64,000 bases of DNA from Actinostola sp. cb2023 (GCA_033675265.1 JAUJYZ010001375.1:1-64000); one strand, 5' to 3'; counted from the stretch's first letter, positions 44,313 to 59,300 are shown. Numbers and translations are program-made. The notes: generated by a model not told the origin, from the sequence alone.

Positions 44313-47300
44313 TCATAGGGTAGGCCCCTCAGTTAGCGACCCCTCTGTAACTTTATCTAAAATATGAGTCAACTGATTTAAGCTCAGTACGGTGTTGTTC
44401 GTTTTTACGGCCGCACGTAATTTGGCTGAGCGACATCGTGGATTGAAAAGTATTTCCTGATCAGATGGGCATATAACTTTCTTGTGCAATGGCAGCCAGG
44501 CTGAGGTTGAACTCTTAGAGCCCACTCGATTAGTTGTAGTCCGCCTAGAAATTGACTCAACTGCTGGGTCCTTAAGGAAATGTTTAACAATGGTATCCTC
44601 AACAGAATGGAATGATAGAACCACCAGTCTTCCACCAGGGACGAGAAGTTTTTGAGCTGCTTTCAAAGCCTTGTGGAGTTCATTGAGTTCATCGTTCACT
44701 AAGATACGTAGTGCTTGGAATGACTTAGTGGCTGGGTGAGCAAAACGGTTCAGTTTGTTCTTACGACCAAATCCTATAGCGTTTGATATAATAGTTGACA
44801 ACTGTTTTGTTGTAGTGATGTCTTCTTTTTCTCGTGCTCTGATGATAGCCCTTGATATTCTCCCTGAGACATGAAAGATATATGAACATTTATATGACAA
44901 CTTGCAAGGCAGTACAAGAAACACAAATCGGTGAAAACTGAAGCAATTTTTAAATTCCTAAATTTTTTTCTGGTTTGGTATCCTAAGAGATCGGACGCTC
45001 TGATTGGTTGTTGAAGCGGGCAGAATTTAGCAAACTCATTAATAGTGCATGGGCAATTGGTCCAACCAGGTATCTATATCCACCGATACAACACGGCCTC
45101 TCGTTTTATAAACTTCACATAACCACTCATCAACAACACAATTTAAATTTTTTCTTCATCCGTGCTTTGTTTTTTTTGTTGTTGTTGTGTTGTGTTTGTT
45201 ATTGTTGTTGTCTTTTCTTGACGTTTTGAGTAATCATGACAATAGTTTCGAGAAAATAATCACAAAGGTGAAAAAAGTTATTTGCCGGCCGAAGATATCG
45301 TTTTTCTCGATAGAGAAAAACTGTGCCTTCACCTTTGAAAACTCAAGACCTCTAGCACAGTTTTTCCCTATCCGAACCTCCCGACCGTTAAATAACCTGC
45401 ATAGCCTTTGTACAAGTCAAGAGAAGGTGAAGAAAAGGAAAGAGAAATAGCATTGTTATAACCCAGGAGCCCATAAGTAGGAGCATCCATGCTACATATT
45501 GGGTCTATGTCACGGCGTTTGAACAAGTTTGCCTATTTTTAGAACACGATTTCTTGAAATTGACCAATCACTGTGCACTTCCGGTTTTATTTGTAGGAAG
45601 TCGTTTTATTTGCAGCAAATCGTTTTATTTGTAGCAACTCCTTTTATTTGTAGCAACTCGTTTTATTTGCAGCAACTCGTTTTATTTGCAGCAACTCGTT
45701 TTATTTGCAGCAACTAGTTTTATTTGTAGCAACTCGTTTTATTTGTAGCAACTCGTTTTATTTGCAGCAACTCGTTTTATTTGTAGCAACTCGTTTTATT
45801 TGTAGCAACTCGTTTTATTTGTAGCAACTCGTTAATTTGCACCAACAGTGATTGGTCAATTTCGTGTTCTAAAAATAGCCAAACTTGTTCAAACGCCGTG
45901 AAATGCAGATTTTAATGCTACATGGATGCTCCTACTTATGGGCTCCTGTATATCCCCATAGTCAAACTCGTTTTCTTATTGGTCGAGAGCATATCACGTG
46001 CACCTTTTCGTAGTTTCCCAGAGTTCTTCAGGATTCTGCGCGCGCAAGCGAGGTCAGGGTACAAAATAGATCGAAAATATTAAGAGAGAATGAAGAAATT
46101 CAGTAGAATGCCTGTGGCAGACGCCAAGTCTTAAAATGGGCTTTTTTTGGTGTTAGAAGTGTCCAGTCCATCCCGGCCACAGGAAGCCCGAGAGCATTCC
46201 CTCGGTTCGATCGTTCGTTCTCTTCACTTTGAGGATTGAAAAGATGTGGTTCGAAGTTCTTCGTTACCTTCTTCTCCAAACGCTTACTATGCTTACAAAC
46301 GCTAGGCCTACTCTAAAAGATGTCAGTGAGCGATTTTGGACCGGGCTGTCCCGCAAACTATATTCAAAGCAAACTATGAGTAAGATCAAATGAGCAAAAT
46401 ATATGGCAAACTAGAAATAATCAAACTGATACAAATCACGAACCTATGACTAAAGACATGACTATAAACTCTTGTACTGTAAAATATTACTCACTTGCTG
46501 ATGACACGACAAGAAAATTATGCAACAACAGTCGCGAAGCGTAAATTCCTCTGAACTCTCTGCTCTTGTAGAGCAGTATTTACAATTACTGAACTTCAAT
46601 GAAGTCCAGATTAAATATCAACTATTAAGCTTTAGTTCTTGGCTATATTTACAATAGTTCCATGGTCGAATATCGTCTACAATCTACCACTTGATACTGC
46701 TAATTATTAATTATTAACTAATTATTATTATTAATTACGCATGCATGTTCTACCGAGTACCGTCACGCAACGAGTGACCGTTTGTTACATTGTAAGTCAC
46801 GCTGCAATGCCTATGCAGTGGAACCCCGCCTAACGGACACCCCGGTATAACGGACACCCCGGTATAACGGACACCCCGGTATAACGGACACCCCGGTATA
46901 ACGGACACCCCGGTATAACGGACACCCCGGTATAACGGACACCCCGGTATAACGGACAGTTTTATAGGTCCCGGCGGAAAGGTGATACATTTTCTGTTAA
47001 AAAGACCCCGTTATAACGGACACCCGTTATAACGGACAACGGACACTTTTTTACAGCCCGAACAGCAAAATTTAATACACAATCAACCCCGTTATAACGG
47101 ACAGTCTGAGTACAATCTTTCGTCACACCATTGTTCGTGAAGATTTATTCCTGATTATAGACGAATGGAACTGAATATTTGCCAGAGGATAAGCATTTGG
47201 TTAGAAAAAGAACAAAGTTTCTGATCACTTGTATTATCAAGATTTTATGTTTTGTTTTCATTTGAGATGTTTCAAATGTTGCGTTATTGATGTGTATGCT

Positions 47301-50300
47301 ATAATAGAGGTTTCTAATAAATTCAATAAAGAATGACGTAATCTGTAAGAATCCCGTTATAACGGACACGTTCTCTGGTCCCTTCGGTGTCCGTTATAAC
47401 GGGGTTCCACTGTATTTAGTTCCATTCTAACTATTTTCTGCACTATTTTCTGAATTAGTTCCATATAAAAATCTAAGGATGTTTTTCGCTGTTTATATCC
47501 ATTCTGAGCAGGTATTGTCGACTGGAAATTCTGCTTTAAATTGTGCAAGTAATAGGCTAAAACTACTCAGCTGGATGACAATACAAAAGTAGGCTTCTAT
47601 TAAAATAGCTTTATTAAGAAGCCCGAGTTCACGTAAGCTAATAGAGCGTCTAGTTCTATATTTTGGCCACTCGGCGCTTGGCTAGGAGTTCCAGCTGATC
47701 ATCCCGTCCGCCAAGTGAACGCTCAATGAGCGTCTAGTTAAGTTAAAACAGGAGCCCATAAGTAGGCTACTTATGGTTAAAAGTGCGTAAGAAGAATTAC
47801 AAAGACAGATACAAATTCTCAAGCAAAAAAAAAAACAGTTAGGGTTAGGGTTAGGTTCTAAATATTTTTATCCCCTGACCTCGCTTGTGCGCGCGGAATC
47901 CTGAGGAATTCTGGGAAACTACGAAAAGGTGCATAACTCCCGCGCGATTAAATGCACGTGATCGAAGCGTGAGAGGGGAATATACGCACGCGATTAGTCA
48001 AAGTCCATTGAAAATACATGTTCTACAATTATAGTAAAACGTTATGTGTGTCCCTCCAAAAGATAAACCAAAAGTGTTTAATAAGAGGGGTCCCAATGTG
48101 TTGCTTTGTCTTACTACTTGTTTTCGAGGGCCATATTGATAAGTTTATTAGCCTCCAGGCTATTTTCTATTATCATTCGACTCATTTCTATCCGCAGTTC
48201 TGATTGGCTGAAAGACCTGCAAATAACTGCGTACAAATAACGGTCTGAGCATGCGCACTCAATTGATCATTCACCAATCTCGTCCCCAGAGCCCACGTTC
48301 CTCTTGGTCAGCACCGAGAAACGAGAGGCTCTGGCTGCAACCGATTTTTGTAGCATTCTGATTGGTTTGGCAAAACAATAGAAGGACCGTAAGTAAACTG
48401 ACTAGTTAGAAAATGGCGGAGTTTACCATGTTTACGGAGCTCCCGAGAGCTACACGCTGTCCCAAAACTCGCTAAAAACCATTCTAATCGCTAAACAAAT
48501 GACACACAGGACTCAAGTAGATATTAATCTTTATTGTGAAAGCAGTCTTAGAAGTACTTGTATTGTAATAAAAGATATCAAAAGGACAGGATTCTAGAAC
48601 TGAATTCACGGCCAGAGAAGGGCTAATTTTAAAATGGCTATAACTCGCTCAATTCTCGTCCAAATCGCTTCAAATCTTCACAGGCAATAAATAAATGATT
48701 GAAGAAGATACAGAGGGCTTTATAGAGGATTTCATTTTAACTGTATTATCTTATTGATTTTATTGACATCCACATACATTCTCTTATAATAATGTACAAT
48801 CTCGTCCCCAGAGCCTGCGTTACTTTCGACCAGCGGCGAAGAACGTAGGCTCTGGCATAATCCATTTTTGAGACAATTTGATTGGCTATTCCATTTTAGA
48901 AACTACGCACGCGCAAGATTCCGGAAATGAAATATATCCAATGAAAATTGAGTTGTCAAAACAACCCGGTGTCCCAACGTACTTCCGTTCAAAACACAAA
49001 AATTAACATTTTTCAACGGTTTCATTGACATGTTATTTTTAACATGTCGCCTCGATCTGCAATATTAAAATATCTAAGCAGAGAAAAATCCAGTTTATCT
49101 AAGCTTATAAATATGTATCTCGAAGTGTCTTGATAAGTTTTCAAACGAAGCTCAAAATTTAGACCAAAGAACATATGTCGATCGTAAATCTAACTTCTTT
49201 AGGCTAGCAACTGAAAGGCGGTGCCAATCGAGGTGCTTACGAAGGCGAAAGATTCAAAAGAAATACACATTTGAAGGAGAGACAACAATAACCAGAGAAG
49301 ATGAAGATGATAGATTCAAATAATTAACTGATATGTAATTAAAGTAGACACGAGTAAATATAAACCCGTTGGAAGAACTGTTCGCGTATCCTTCTGCTGT
49401 AAAACCACTGCTTTTAATAAAGACTTCAGATACTGCGCTTCTTTCACTGTTATATCTTCTTTACCAAGTGCTTTTAAAGCGTACTCTATTCCCTAATGAA
49501 ACCTTTCGAAGGATTCCACTGAAACTGAATCGACAATTTGAATCGACAACCAACTGCCCAGCTAACTTGCGCATGCGCTCTAAAACCGGAAGAACAAGAA
49601 ATCCTGTTCCCAAAAAATGGATTATGCCAGAGCCTACGTTCTCGTCGCTGGCCGAAAGTAACGCAGGCTCTGGGGACGAGATTGAATAATGTACTGATAC
49701 ACAGCTTGGGCTACCTGTGGAACATGCGCAGTCTAAACTTCCGGTCCGAGATTTTCAGACTGAAATCGGTTGCAGCCAGAGCCTCTCGTTTCTCGGTGCT
49801 GACCAAGAGGAACGTGGGCTCTGGGGACGAGATTGATCATTCACAGTGTAAACATGGCAGCCCGTTTTACAATATTTTTTCTTGATGTTTATATTCAATA
49901 AATTCCTTAATGATAGAAATGAGTCGAATGATAAAACAATTATTGGACGAGGTTGAGCAAAATATCGTGATTTGTCAGTGGCGAGCCTTCGGCATCGGCA
50001 AATAATTTTAATTAAAATTAAAATCTGCTCGCCACTGACAAATCACGATATTTTGCTCAACCTCGTCGAATAATTGCTTATTATTATATAGACAACCACT
50101 GGATACGAGCAAGCGCTCTCTCTGATTGGCTACTCTACTAGTAGGCTATCAGCTCACATACCACGAGTAGAGAAAGTTGGAGATTTTCAACAATGGCAAA
50201 CCGGTTTTGCCGAACTAAAAATAAAAAATGTTATATTTCTCACAATCCGATTTCGTGGAATAATTACTCGGGCTCTTCCGAAGGAAGCCCGAGTTATAAA

Positions 50301-53300
50301 ATGGGCTTTCTTGTATATTTTTTTTCTTCGTATTCTTGGTAGTACACAAAATGTGAAGAATGTGATCGTATCGGTCAGGAATGTCTGTTTCAGGGTTTCG
50401 ATTGGCTGAAAACGGGGGCGATGATATCCAAACGCCTATTAATGAAGTAATTCTATGCTCAAAGGGTCAAATAGTAAAAATACTAAAAATGACAGTTGTA
50501 TGATCCTTGTCTGAGTCATACATTAATTACGCAACCTAATTTTAGAACCGCCGCGTAGCGCTATTTAAAACAGAATTTCCACGCTCAAACCAGGTCAGTA
50601 AACGGCAAAAATACAATCGAAGTGAAAACTTCCTTAGATTTTAGGGATCTATTACAGAAGAAGACGCTCAATGAGCGTATAGTCGGGCATTATGACAATG
50701 ACAGTTGCGTGACGAGGGAGACTATTTGTGTCGGTGAACATCGATAAAGATCTCCGACTCTTCGACTCTGGTACGTCTATGGTACGTCTTTAAACGTACT
50801 TGAGGTCACTTGAGGTTGCATATTCATGGTCGCCAAAAACGGATCGAATAGTTTCCGAACGCCTGTCGAACTAAATCCGAAAGTATGATTCGCTCAAACA
50901 TCGCTCAAACGGTCGCTCAAACGTGTCAAATAGTTTCCGAGCGTATATCGAACTTAGTATTGTTCGCTCAGGGCAGATACTGAGATAGTGCTAAGTCATC
51001 GTATTCGACGACTAGAAGTGAAAGAAGCAGTTGACTTGTGCAGAAGAGAAATTATGTTGTATCCAAGGCAAGTCATCCATCAGTTCCTCTTAAATACGCT
51101 CTCACATACAAACGCATACGCCGATTCGTGTGGGCCCACTCTAAAAGATGTTGAGCGTTTTCGACAGGGCCTTTACATGAACTCATCAAAAGCAAATCAA
51201 TTGAACTCAAAGTCAAAAGGTAATCAATTGAACTCAAGCTCAAAAGCAAATCAAATGAACTCAAGAACTATAATACAAATGAACTCTAATGTTGACTTAA
51301 ATGTGAACTCAACTGAGTAATGCCTAGCCAAGCATGTATACCACAACTTGAAGCCAGATGTACTGATTCAGAAGTGTGATTCCAACATGGACAAATCCAA
51401 AGGTGAGAAAACAACTTTGAAATCGCATCAAGAAGAACACATTAATCTGAGGCGAAAATGAAGTCAATCCTTGTTTACATTCTGTTTATATTTTTTATTG
51501 TGTTAATGCTGTTAAAAATAGTATTTTTCTATATCAAAGAGAGAGTTTTAATGGAGTGCATATACCGTCGTTATCACCGTCATACCGTCATGGCCAACGA
51601 TCAAGGTGAACAAGCAAGTTTGACTGAAAATAGACACTATAAGTGCTATAGATGCCTTTGTAAATATATCTGAAGCCAGTGTACAAGTTAAGCTGAATGT
51701 CAATAATCATGAATTGAATACAATAAACAATGTAAGATCTCGCTATGCCTTGTTTGTTTCTTGTGATAGTACGTGCACGGTTAGTACTAGTAGTAGAATA
51801 CACCGCCATGCTCATCGTGATCGAGACTGAGCCAAGCAGAATATCTTTCAAAAGCTTGACGTCTATTTTCCGAAAAAGTAGGAAATTAAGAAAGTACATT
51901 CGACGTATCATCAAGAAACAGGTTCTAGCATCGTCAAATATTCATATTTTTCTCAAGAATATACGTATTATTGCCCTGAATGTTTACTCTTACTCTGATG
52001 TTAAATGCAAAGTACACTACAGAAGTAGAAGACATTCTTTCAGCAAAACTACCTATGGGTCTCCACAACAAATGAGAATAGTAAAGGGTTTGAAAAGACA
52101 TATTAAAGTGAAATGCAATGCAATAATATCACAATATATATGGTTTCCCACAAAGATCTTAATCACAGGAAAGTTTTGTGTCAATCTGCATTGTGTACAG
52201 ATGTAGAAAAAAATCCTGGTCCCACTCCATTGATTGATCCCAATAAAACAGCGAAGGCACCTTATAGTCAAGGTAGTATTGTGGTATTTGGTCAAACTGC
52301 AGGACAACAATGTGTAGCTATGTCATTATGTGCACTGATATACAATAGTAGACAATCACAATATATGGTTTCCCACAAAGATCTTAATCACAGGAAAGTA
52401 TTGTGTCAATCTGCATTGTGTACAGATGTAGTCTACTCTCGATCCCAGGCCCTTTCGCAACCTCAGAATGGCTAATGAATATGCACATTCAATTGGACTC
52501 CCCAACAACATATTGAATAATACATAAGTCATCCATTCATCTTTTCAATATATTTCTTCATTCATTCAGTCATCCATAATTCATTCATTTAGTTAACAAC
52601 TTTTTTGCAAAATGCCAAGTCAATCACGGTGAATATTCACCATAATTGCTGAGTGAATATTCACCATAATCGTTGGTGATTTCACTAGCTTCCGCACTTG
52701 AACAGTTCGACCAATCACAGCGTGCGAAACTCTATATTCAAGTCTAAAATTACACTAAGAAATTACTCATTCATTTATATTTATTCATTCATCCATCCAT
52801 TTATTTATAGTCATTTCGATTATTCATTTCTTTAAATTTAGAATTGCACTAAAGCTTACATTACACAGATGCTGCACACCGAGAGAGCTCTTATAACTAT
52901 GAAAGAGTATTGCAAATATATTTTCTTGATTCGACGATTCACTGAATTGACCGACTATCCTCTGCGATAACGAAGAAACCAAAGACGTTATCAGAACCAT
53001 CTGACCATGAATATGAACCTCAACTGGACGTTCCAAGTACATGCTACGGAAGTACGATTCGGAGATTGTTATCTATGCTCACCGACACATATATACATAG
53101 TCTCCCTCGTCACGCAACTGTCAGTCATTGTGAGGTCCCTCCTCACGCAACTGACATTGTCCTTGTCACATTATGCCCGAGTGTACGCTCATTGAGCGTC
53201 TTGTTGTTAATACTTCAGGAGCGTAGCTAGGATTTCTCATTGGGGGGAGAGGGGGGGGGGGGGGGGGGGGGGAGGGGGGAGGGGGGAGGGGGTGCAGAGA

Positions 53301-56300
53301 TGTTTCGTTTCCGTTACCGAAAATAAGCCTGTATGGTAGGTAGGTAGCTAGGAGGTACGAAAATTTTAAAATCTAGGTCCGCTTAAAAGGTATTTCCTGC
53401 AGTGCAATTTCAACGTACTTTCAAGCTAAGGTAAATCTACTCTATCCTATCCATAGTTCGTATTTTGAACGAGCTTTTGCTCTTTGACGTTAACGTGGAT
53501 AAATAAACGATTGATTGATTGATTGTTCCTCTCAACCCCACGTTACCGACTTATCAGATTGTTTGAGTCTTCCCCCACTCACTACTGATTGGGGGGGTCA
53601 CTTGGGGAGAGGGGGGGTCACGGGCACCCTAGGACTCCCCTTGCTACGTCCTTGTACTCATGACCTACATCCATTCACTTTCTCTGACTGACTATGGAAC
53701 AAAAGCTCATTCAGAAGTTTATCAGATTGATAAACATAAAAAGGAAAAAGTGGTGCCCGAGCTAAAACCATTTAATATGGACAGCGAGCATGCATGTCAT
53801 TATCTTCACCGCATTATATATTTAATTAACTAAATCAAGTGTCACATTTTTAATTAGCAAATTTAAATACTATTGTAGTTTATTTATCATTCTATTTATT
53901 GTAAAATATTATCTCACTATGTCAGTGTTTTCAATTGTAACTAGTATTGTTCTGTAATTATTGTAATCAGTAGTTATTGTATCTAGTGGGCCAAATTGGA
54001 AACCAGTATTATTGTATTGCTGTGTATACCCACTTAAAATAAAGATTATTATTATTATTATTATTATTATTTTATCTATAAAACATGTTTCAACACACCT
54101 AATGATACAAATTTGGGTGTGGTCGCATCTACCATATTTATCTACCATATTTGTAAGTGCTATATTTAAGCTTTATAAAACGATTTTCCATGTTCAATGC
54201 TCTTAAATTATAAAATAATTTAGATATAACGCACACTCTGATTGGTCAAAACACTGTTTTAGATGAGAGTATATATAAACACGCTACATGTACGTCATGA
54301 CCTTCAAAAACCTTGAAGCGATGCAGTGGATTTGATCGACACCAAATATGTATTTTTTCTGCTGTTAAACATGTTTTATTTTTTCAACAAAAGGCATACA
54401 ATTAGTTGTTCTTGTTTTCTCAAGTCCAAGTTCTATTAGATGTGATGATTTTGCTGTTTTGAAACCAAAAATTTGCAAGAATTGAGCTTCAAACACACCA
54501 AAAAACTCCCAAAAACTCTGGCAATGAATCGTCCACTTTTGTCCACAAATCACAATATAAACGAAGAGAACTAAATAATCTAACTGCTCAGTTTTCTCAA
54601 TCACATACTAACCGTTCTATGAGTTCTATAGCTACAAATATTTTCTCAAGTTAACGAATGAAAATACCAAGCAACGATAGCCGTATTTAATACATGTACA
54701 TACTCACAAAACAGAGCGATTCTTGTAGCTACAATGTACAAATTGACAAGTGTTAGCCTAAAATTTATATCTCTAGTAAAATACATATATGTCAAAGAGA
54801 AAAAATGTCTTAAAAACGTCCATCGTTTATACATTCTTGTTGAGAAAAAACACTGAAAAGATTCAAAAATACGACAAACACTGTGGATATTTGGCTACCT
54901 GACTTCGTGTTCATTCATCTAGTTGTCAAATATTTCAAAAAGTTGGCGATTCGTCTTCATTAGCTCAGCTTTTCTTCATGTTTCGCATTCACAGGATCAC
55001 ACAAACTGATAAAGGAGGCCGTAAGAAGCATTCTTCTATAATTTTCTGACAGAAAATAGCATTCTTCAAAACGTTTTTCCTGTCAAAACACTAAACTGGG
55101 GACGCAGTCTTTATCAGTGATAAAGACCGATTGCCTTTAACACAGGTCATGCAAAGGTCTCATTTAAGGTACTCATATCATTGACCTTTAATATCTTTAC
55201 GGCTTCCTACTTAAGAATACAAAACCTCTCTCCAATGTGGGATGAGTTGAGGTGCATCTTGCGCATGACAGTGATGTCACAAGTACCTTTACACGAAAGT
55301 TTTGTAATTATCTTGTATTATTTGCTTAGAATTCGTGTAATACTGTTATAAATCAAGGTAAATTGGGATGGAGTTTTAGAAGCTGTTCAATAAACTCGCA
55401 GATTGTGTTTTATCGTGTCTAAAACCACTTGGCTTCGCCTTGTGGTTTTAAACCTGATAAAACACTCCTGCTTGTTTATTAAACAGTACTTCTGCATTGG
55501 GGATTTTACTTCCGCTCTCAACCAGTGATTACATCTATCGTCTCATAATCACTGGTCGCTCGACCAATCACATCACGCGAAACTCTATATTTAAGTCTAA
55601 AATTATACTAATAAATGTTATTATTATTATTACTGAATCAATATTTTTTTAATTGATTCATGCAGTCATTTTTAATGAACAAGAATAATCATACCTGAAT
55701 CCTTTTCACCACCATAATTTCTCAATACAGACACAAGCTCCTGTTCTCCAATGGAATTCACTACATCTGCAGCAGTAAATGCTGCATTCCTTTTATTATC
55801 AGTACACTCCCCATCCATCCTCATATCTAAAGGACCATCCTTATTGACAGAAAAACCCCTTGACGGGTCATCCAACTGCATTGACGAAGGTCCAATATCA
55901 AGCAATACACCATGAACAGATTCTTCTTTGATATTGTTGTTTCTTGCTAGTTCTAAGAGCTGACTAAATTTTCCATGTATTGGGATAAGTCTGCCATTGT
56001 ATTCAGGCCATGTTGAAAGCACTTGTGCTATGTCTATGGCAGTAGGATCTCTGTCCAGTGCATATACTTTACATTTAGCTGAGTTTAATATTGCATAGGA
56101 ATGGCCACCAGCACCAAATGTTGCATCAATAAAAACCTAGGGACAAGAATTTTGATGAGATATCATTTCAACACAATAACGAATGGCCTGTAGCTTGCAG
56201 CTGCTAATAAATTAAAATAGTTCCTAATCAATCCTTCCACCCCTTGCTATACATGTAGCAACATGCAGTTTTCCACAAAACCCACAAGTCTCATTAATTA

Positions 56301-59300
56301 TCATTCACATAATTTTCTCCAGGATTTTCATTGGCCGAGAGACGACTACGTCACTGCAGATAACTTCCTACAAATAAATGCTTTCGTTCTCCTCGACAAT
56401 GGCAGCTCGATTTTTTCCAGAGTTGTTGCTTTAGGTGAGAGAAAATAATGTGAATGATAAAACAATTATTGAACTTGGTTTTCGCAAAATATTAAACAAT
56501 TATTGGATGAGGTTTTGATGATATCCGGAATTATCAATGTAGAGGTACCGTAAATGCTCGATTTAGCGCACTGGGCACTTTTAAATTTTTTAGACCTCCA
56601 GGGGGGGGGGGGGGGGGGGGGGGGGGGGGGCGCTTATTTGAGGGGGGCGCTTATTGGAAGCAGGGCGCTTATTTCTTTTCTCAGATGTTGAACTCAATGT
56701 TTTCTTTATTACCAGTATACAGTACCGTAATATACATGTACATATACAGTGAATACAAATAGTAAACATGTACCGTGCAGTACTTGGTAAACGCATGTTT
56801 TATTACTCGGGCCCTTCCGAAGGAAGCCAGAGTTATAAAATGGGCTCTCTTGTTCGTCGGTTTTAGTAGTTTTGTTTGGTCAAAGAATGAAGAAAGTATG
56901 CGACGTATTTAATCGTATCGAGTTTCAAGATTACTCAGCAGATAAGGGAATTGCGAAAACAAACGACACACAGGACTCAAGTAGATTTGAATCTTAGTTT
57001 TGAAAGCAGCTGTAGATCTTCAAGCTATTAAAGGTCAGGATTCTAGTTATAACTAGATGCTCTAGTAGCGTAAGTCGGGCTTCTTGGAGCAAGCAGTGGT
57101 TGCTGCGATCGGTAATCTCGACTGAATCTGATTTGCTCTTGACCATATATCCATTGTCAATGAAATATTGTCAATGGCAATAAAGCTCGAGCAAGAGCCC
57201 GCGCGCCCTAGACTAATGCATCAAACACGTAGGCAAGGTAATTCATTAACGCACTATGGTTTAGAATGATCATAAAGTATTGTATATGTACAATAATCAA
57301 ATCTCCCAGCACAAGAATAGCTTTTTCTAGAATATCACAATCATCAAGAGTATTTACCATGTCTTCTACTTGACGAGATAAACGATCGCTTCTACAAAAA
57401 TGAAATGCAACCTATTTGAACTAAATATAGATATCTTATAGTGCGATTGAAACAGTTTTTGGTTGCTCATCGTTGCGTGACTCGTCGATAGAACATGCTT
57501 TCCTTGCAATTTCAGTACTGCGAACTTTACAGTATATCAGTAAAAACGTTAATATAGCCCGACTTCACGCTACTAGAGCTTCCTGTTTCAATCTAAATTC
57601 AGATTTAGACGAGAAAAGACTTATATTTTGGCCCCTTGACCTCCGGTGCTTTCCCTGATTGGTTTGTGCTTTCTAATCTTTTTTGGCCAGACTTCATGTC
57701 TCCTTCGGCCGGCACAGGGCGCATGCGCTGGATTTGAGGCCAACGAAGACGACAAAGAACACTTCTCATTTTTAGAGTCGGGTCTTCCACAGGAAGCCCG
57801 ACTAATTAAACTCACGACCAGCGATGTAACTACATCTATTGACAGAAAGCTATATGTACAGAAGTCATGCAAACAATCGAGCCAGTCGAGTTCAGTTTTC
57901 AGTAACTCACGATGGATGTTTATTTTATTCCACGTTTGAAACATTCAGTACGATTACAGTTGTGTGATCCTTGTGTGAGTCATACATATATTACGTGACC
58001 TATATTTTAGAACCGCCACGTAGCGCTATTTAGAACAGAATTTCCACCCTCCACGGCAAAAATACAATCGAAATCAAAACGTCCTTAGATTTTAGGGATC
58101 TATTACAGAAGACGCTCAGTGATGAGGGAGACTATTTGTGTCGGTGACTCATAGATAAAGATCTCCGACTCTTCAAGGTACGCTGTCGTACGTCTTTAAA
58201 CGTATTTGAGGTCACTTGAGGTCACATCTTAAATCTAACAGAAGCAGCTTTTGATTTTTAATCGATAATTCCTTTCTGATTTCGAGATAAATCGAACAAG
58301 ATCTTTCAATGTATAGGCAGAGACAGCAAATTGGTCGAGCTTGGTCACATCATACCGTAGTCTGAATCAACTGGATGTTTCAAAGATACGAAGTTCGACT
58401 TTCCTCTGCGATAACGAAGAAACCAAAGACGTTATCAGAACCGTCTGACCATGAATATGAACCTCAACTGGACGTTCCAAGTACGTGCTACGGAAATACG
58501 ATTCGGAGATTTTTATCTATGCTCACCGACACATATATACATAGTCTCCCTCGTCACGCAACTGTCAGTCATTGTCAGGTCCCTCCTCACGCAACTGACA
58601 TTGTCCTTGTCATAAGCCCGAGTGTACGCTCATTGAGCGTCTTGTTTTATTAAATAATACAAGAGAGTTGTTTCTGCATTTCTTTTAGGGGGAGGGGGGC
58701 CTTATTGGAAGGAGGGAGGCGCTTATTGGAAGGAGGGGGCACTTATTGGAAGGAGGGGATGCTTATTGGAAGGAGGGAATGCTTATTGGAAGGAGGGGAC
58801 GCTTATTGGAAGGAGGGGACGCTTATTGGAAGGAGGGGATGCTTATTGGAAGGAGGGGCGCTTATTGGAAGGAGGGGTGCTTATATTGGAAGGAGTGGGG
58901 TGCTTATTGGATGGGGACGTCTATGAATTTTTTAGACCCACTAGGGGAGGGCGCTTAATCGAGGGGGCGCTTATTGGAAGCAGGGCGCTTAATCGAGCAT
59001 TTACGGTAAGGGTCATTCCACAGGATTGTGATACCTGAAGATCAGTTTTAGAAATGTATTTAATTGGCCCAAATTATGTTTTAATATGTAGTTAAGAGGC
59101 TTAACTTTACTTTACAAGTGATGTTTTACTTTGACAAGTCGGCATTGTTGCATAAATTATAATAAATTATAAAAAATCATGAAATCAGTGTTGCGGAGAC
59201 TACAAATATCTTTTTTGATTGATAAACAATTAAAAGCTGAAACTTTTAGCAAAACCACTGAATATCTTCTCATACTGGTCTACTTTCTAAAACACATGGT

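Larger units (their letters stand above)
50268..53207 (+). mobile_element. Element remnant with 2A motif; homologous to 56802-58645
   Basis: The left end TTACTCGGGCTCTTCCGAAG and right end GCCCGAGTGTACGCTCATTG match the ends of the copy at 56802-58645, as does GGGAGACTATTTGTGTCGGTG near 50720. The centre holds coding remnants (50988-52475) missing from the other copy. The right terminus has the hairpin ACGCTCATTGAGCGT. Boundaries are approximate. Confidence 0.5.

Noticed and set aside
45529..45717. FICSNSFYLQQLVLFAATR repeat protein, also at 63791-63976
   Set aside because: Translation of the 19-bp satellite inside a MITE; the unit length is not a multiple of three.
47840..47860. Interstitial telomere repeat (TTAGGG)
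   Set aside because: Only about two and a half units are present; too short to mean more than chance or a tiny insertion.
54012..54206. Protein with poly-isoleucine stretch
   Set aside because: Caused by an ATT microsatellite; no support as a gene.
58705..59038. Gly/Glu-rich repeat proteins (WKEGMLIGRR)
   Set aside because: Translation of a 20-bp G-rich satellite in all three frames.
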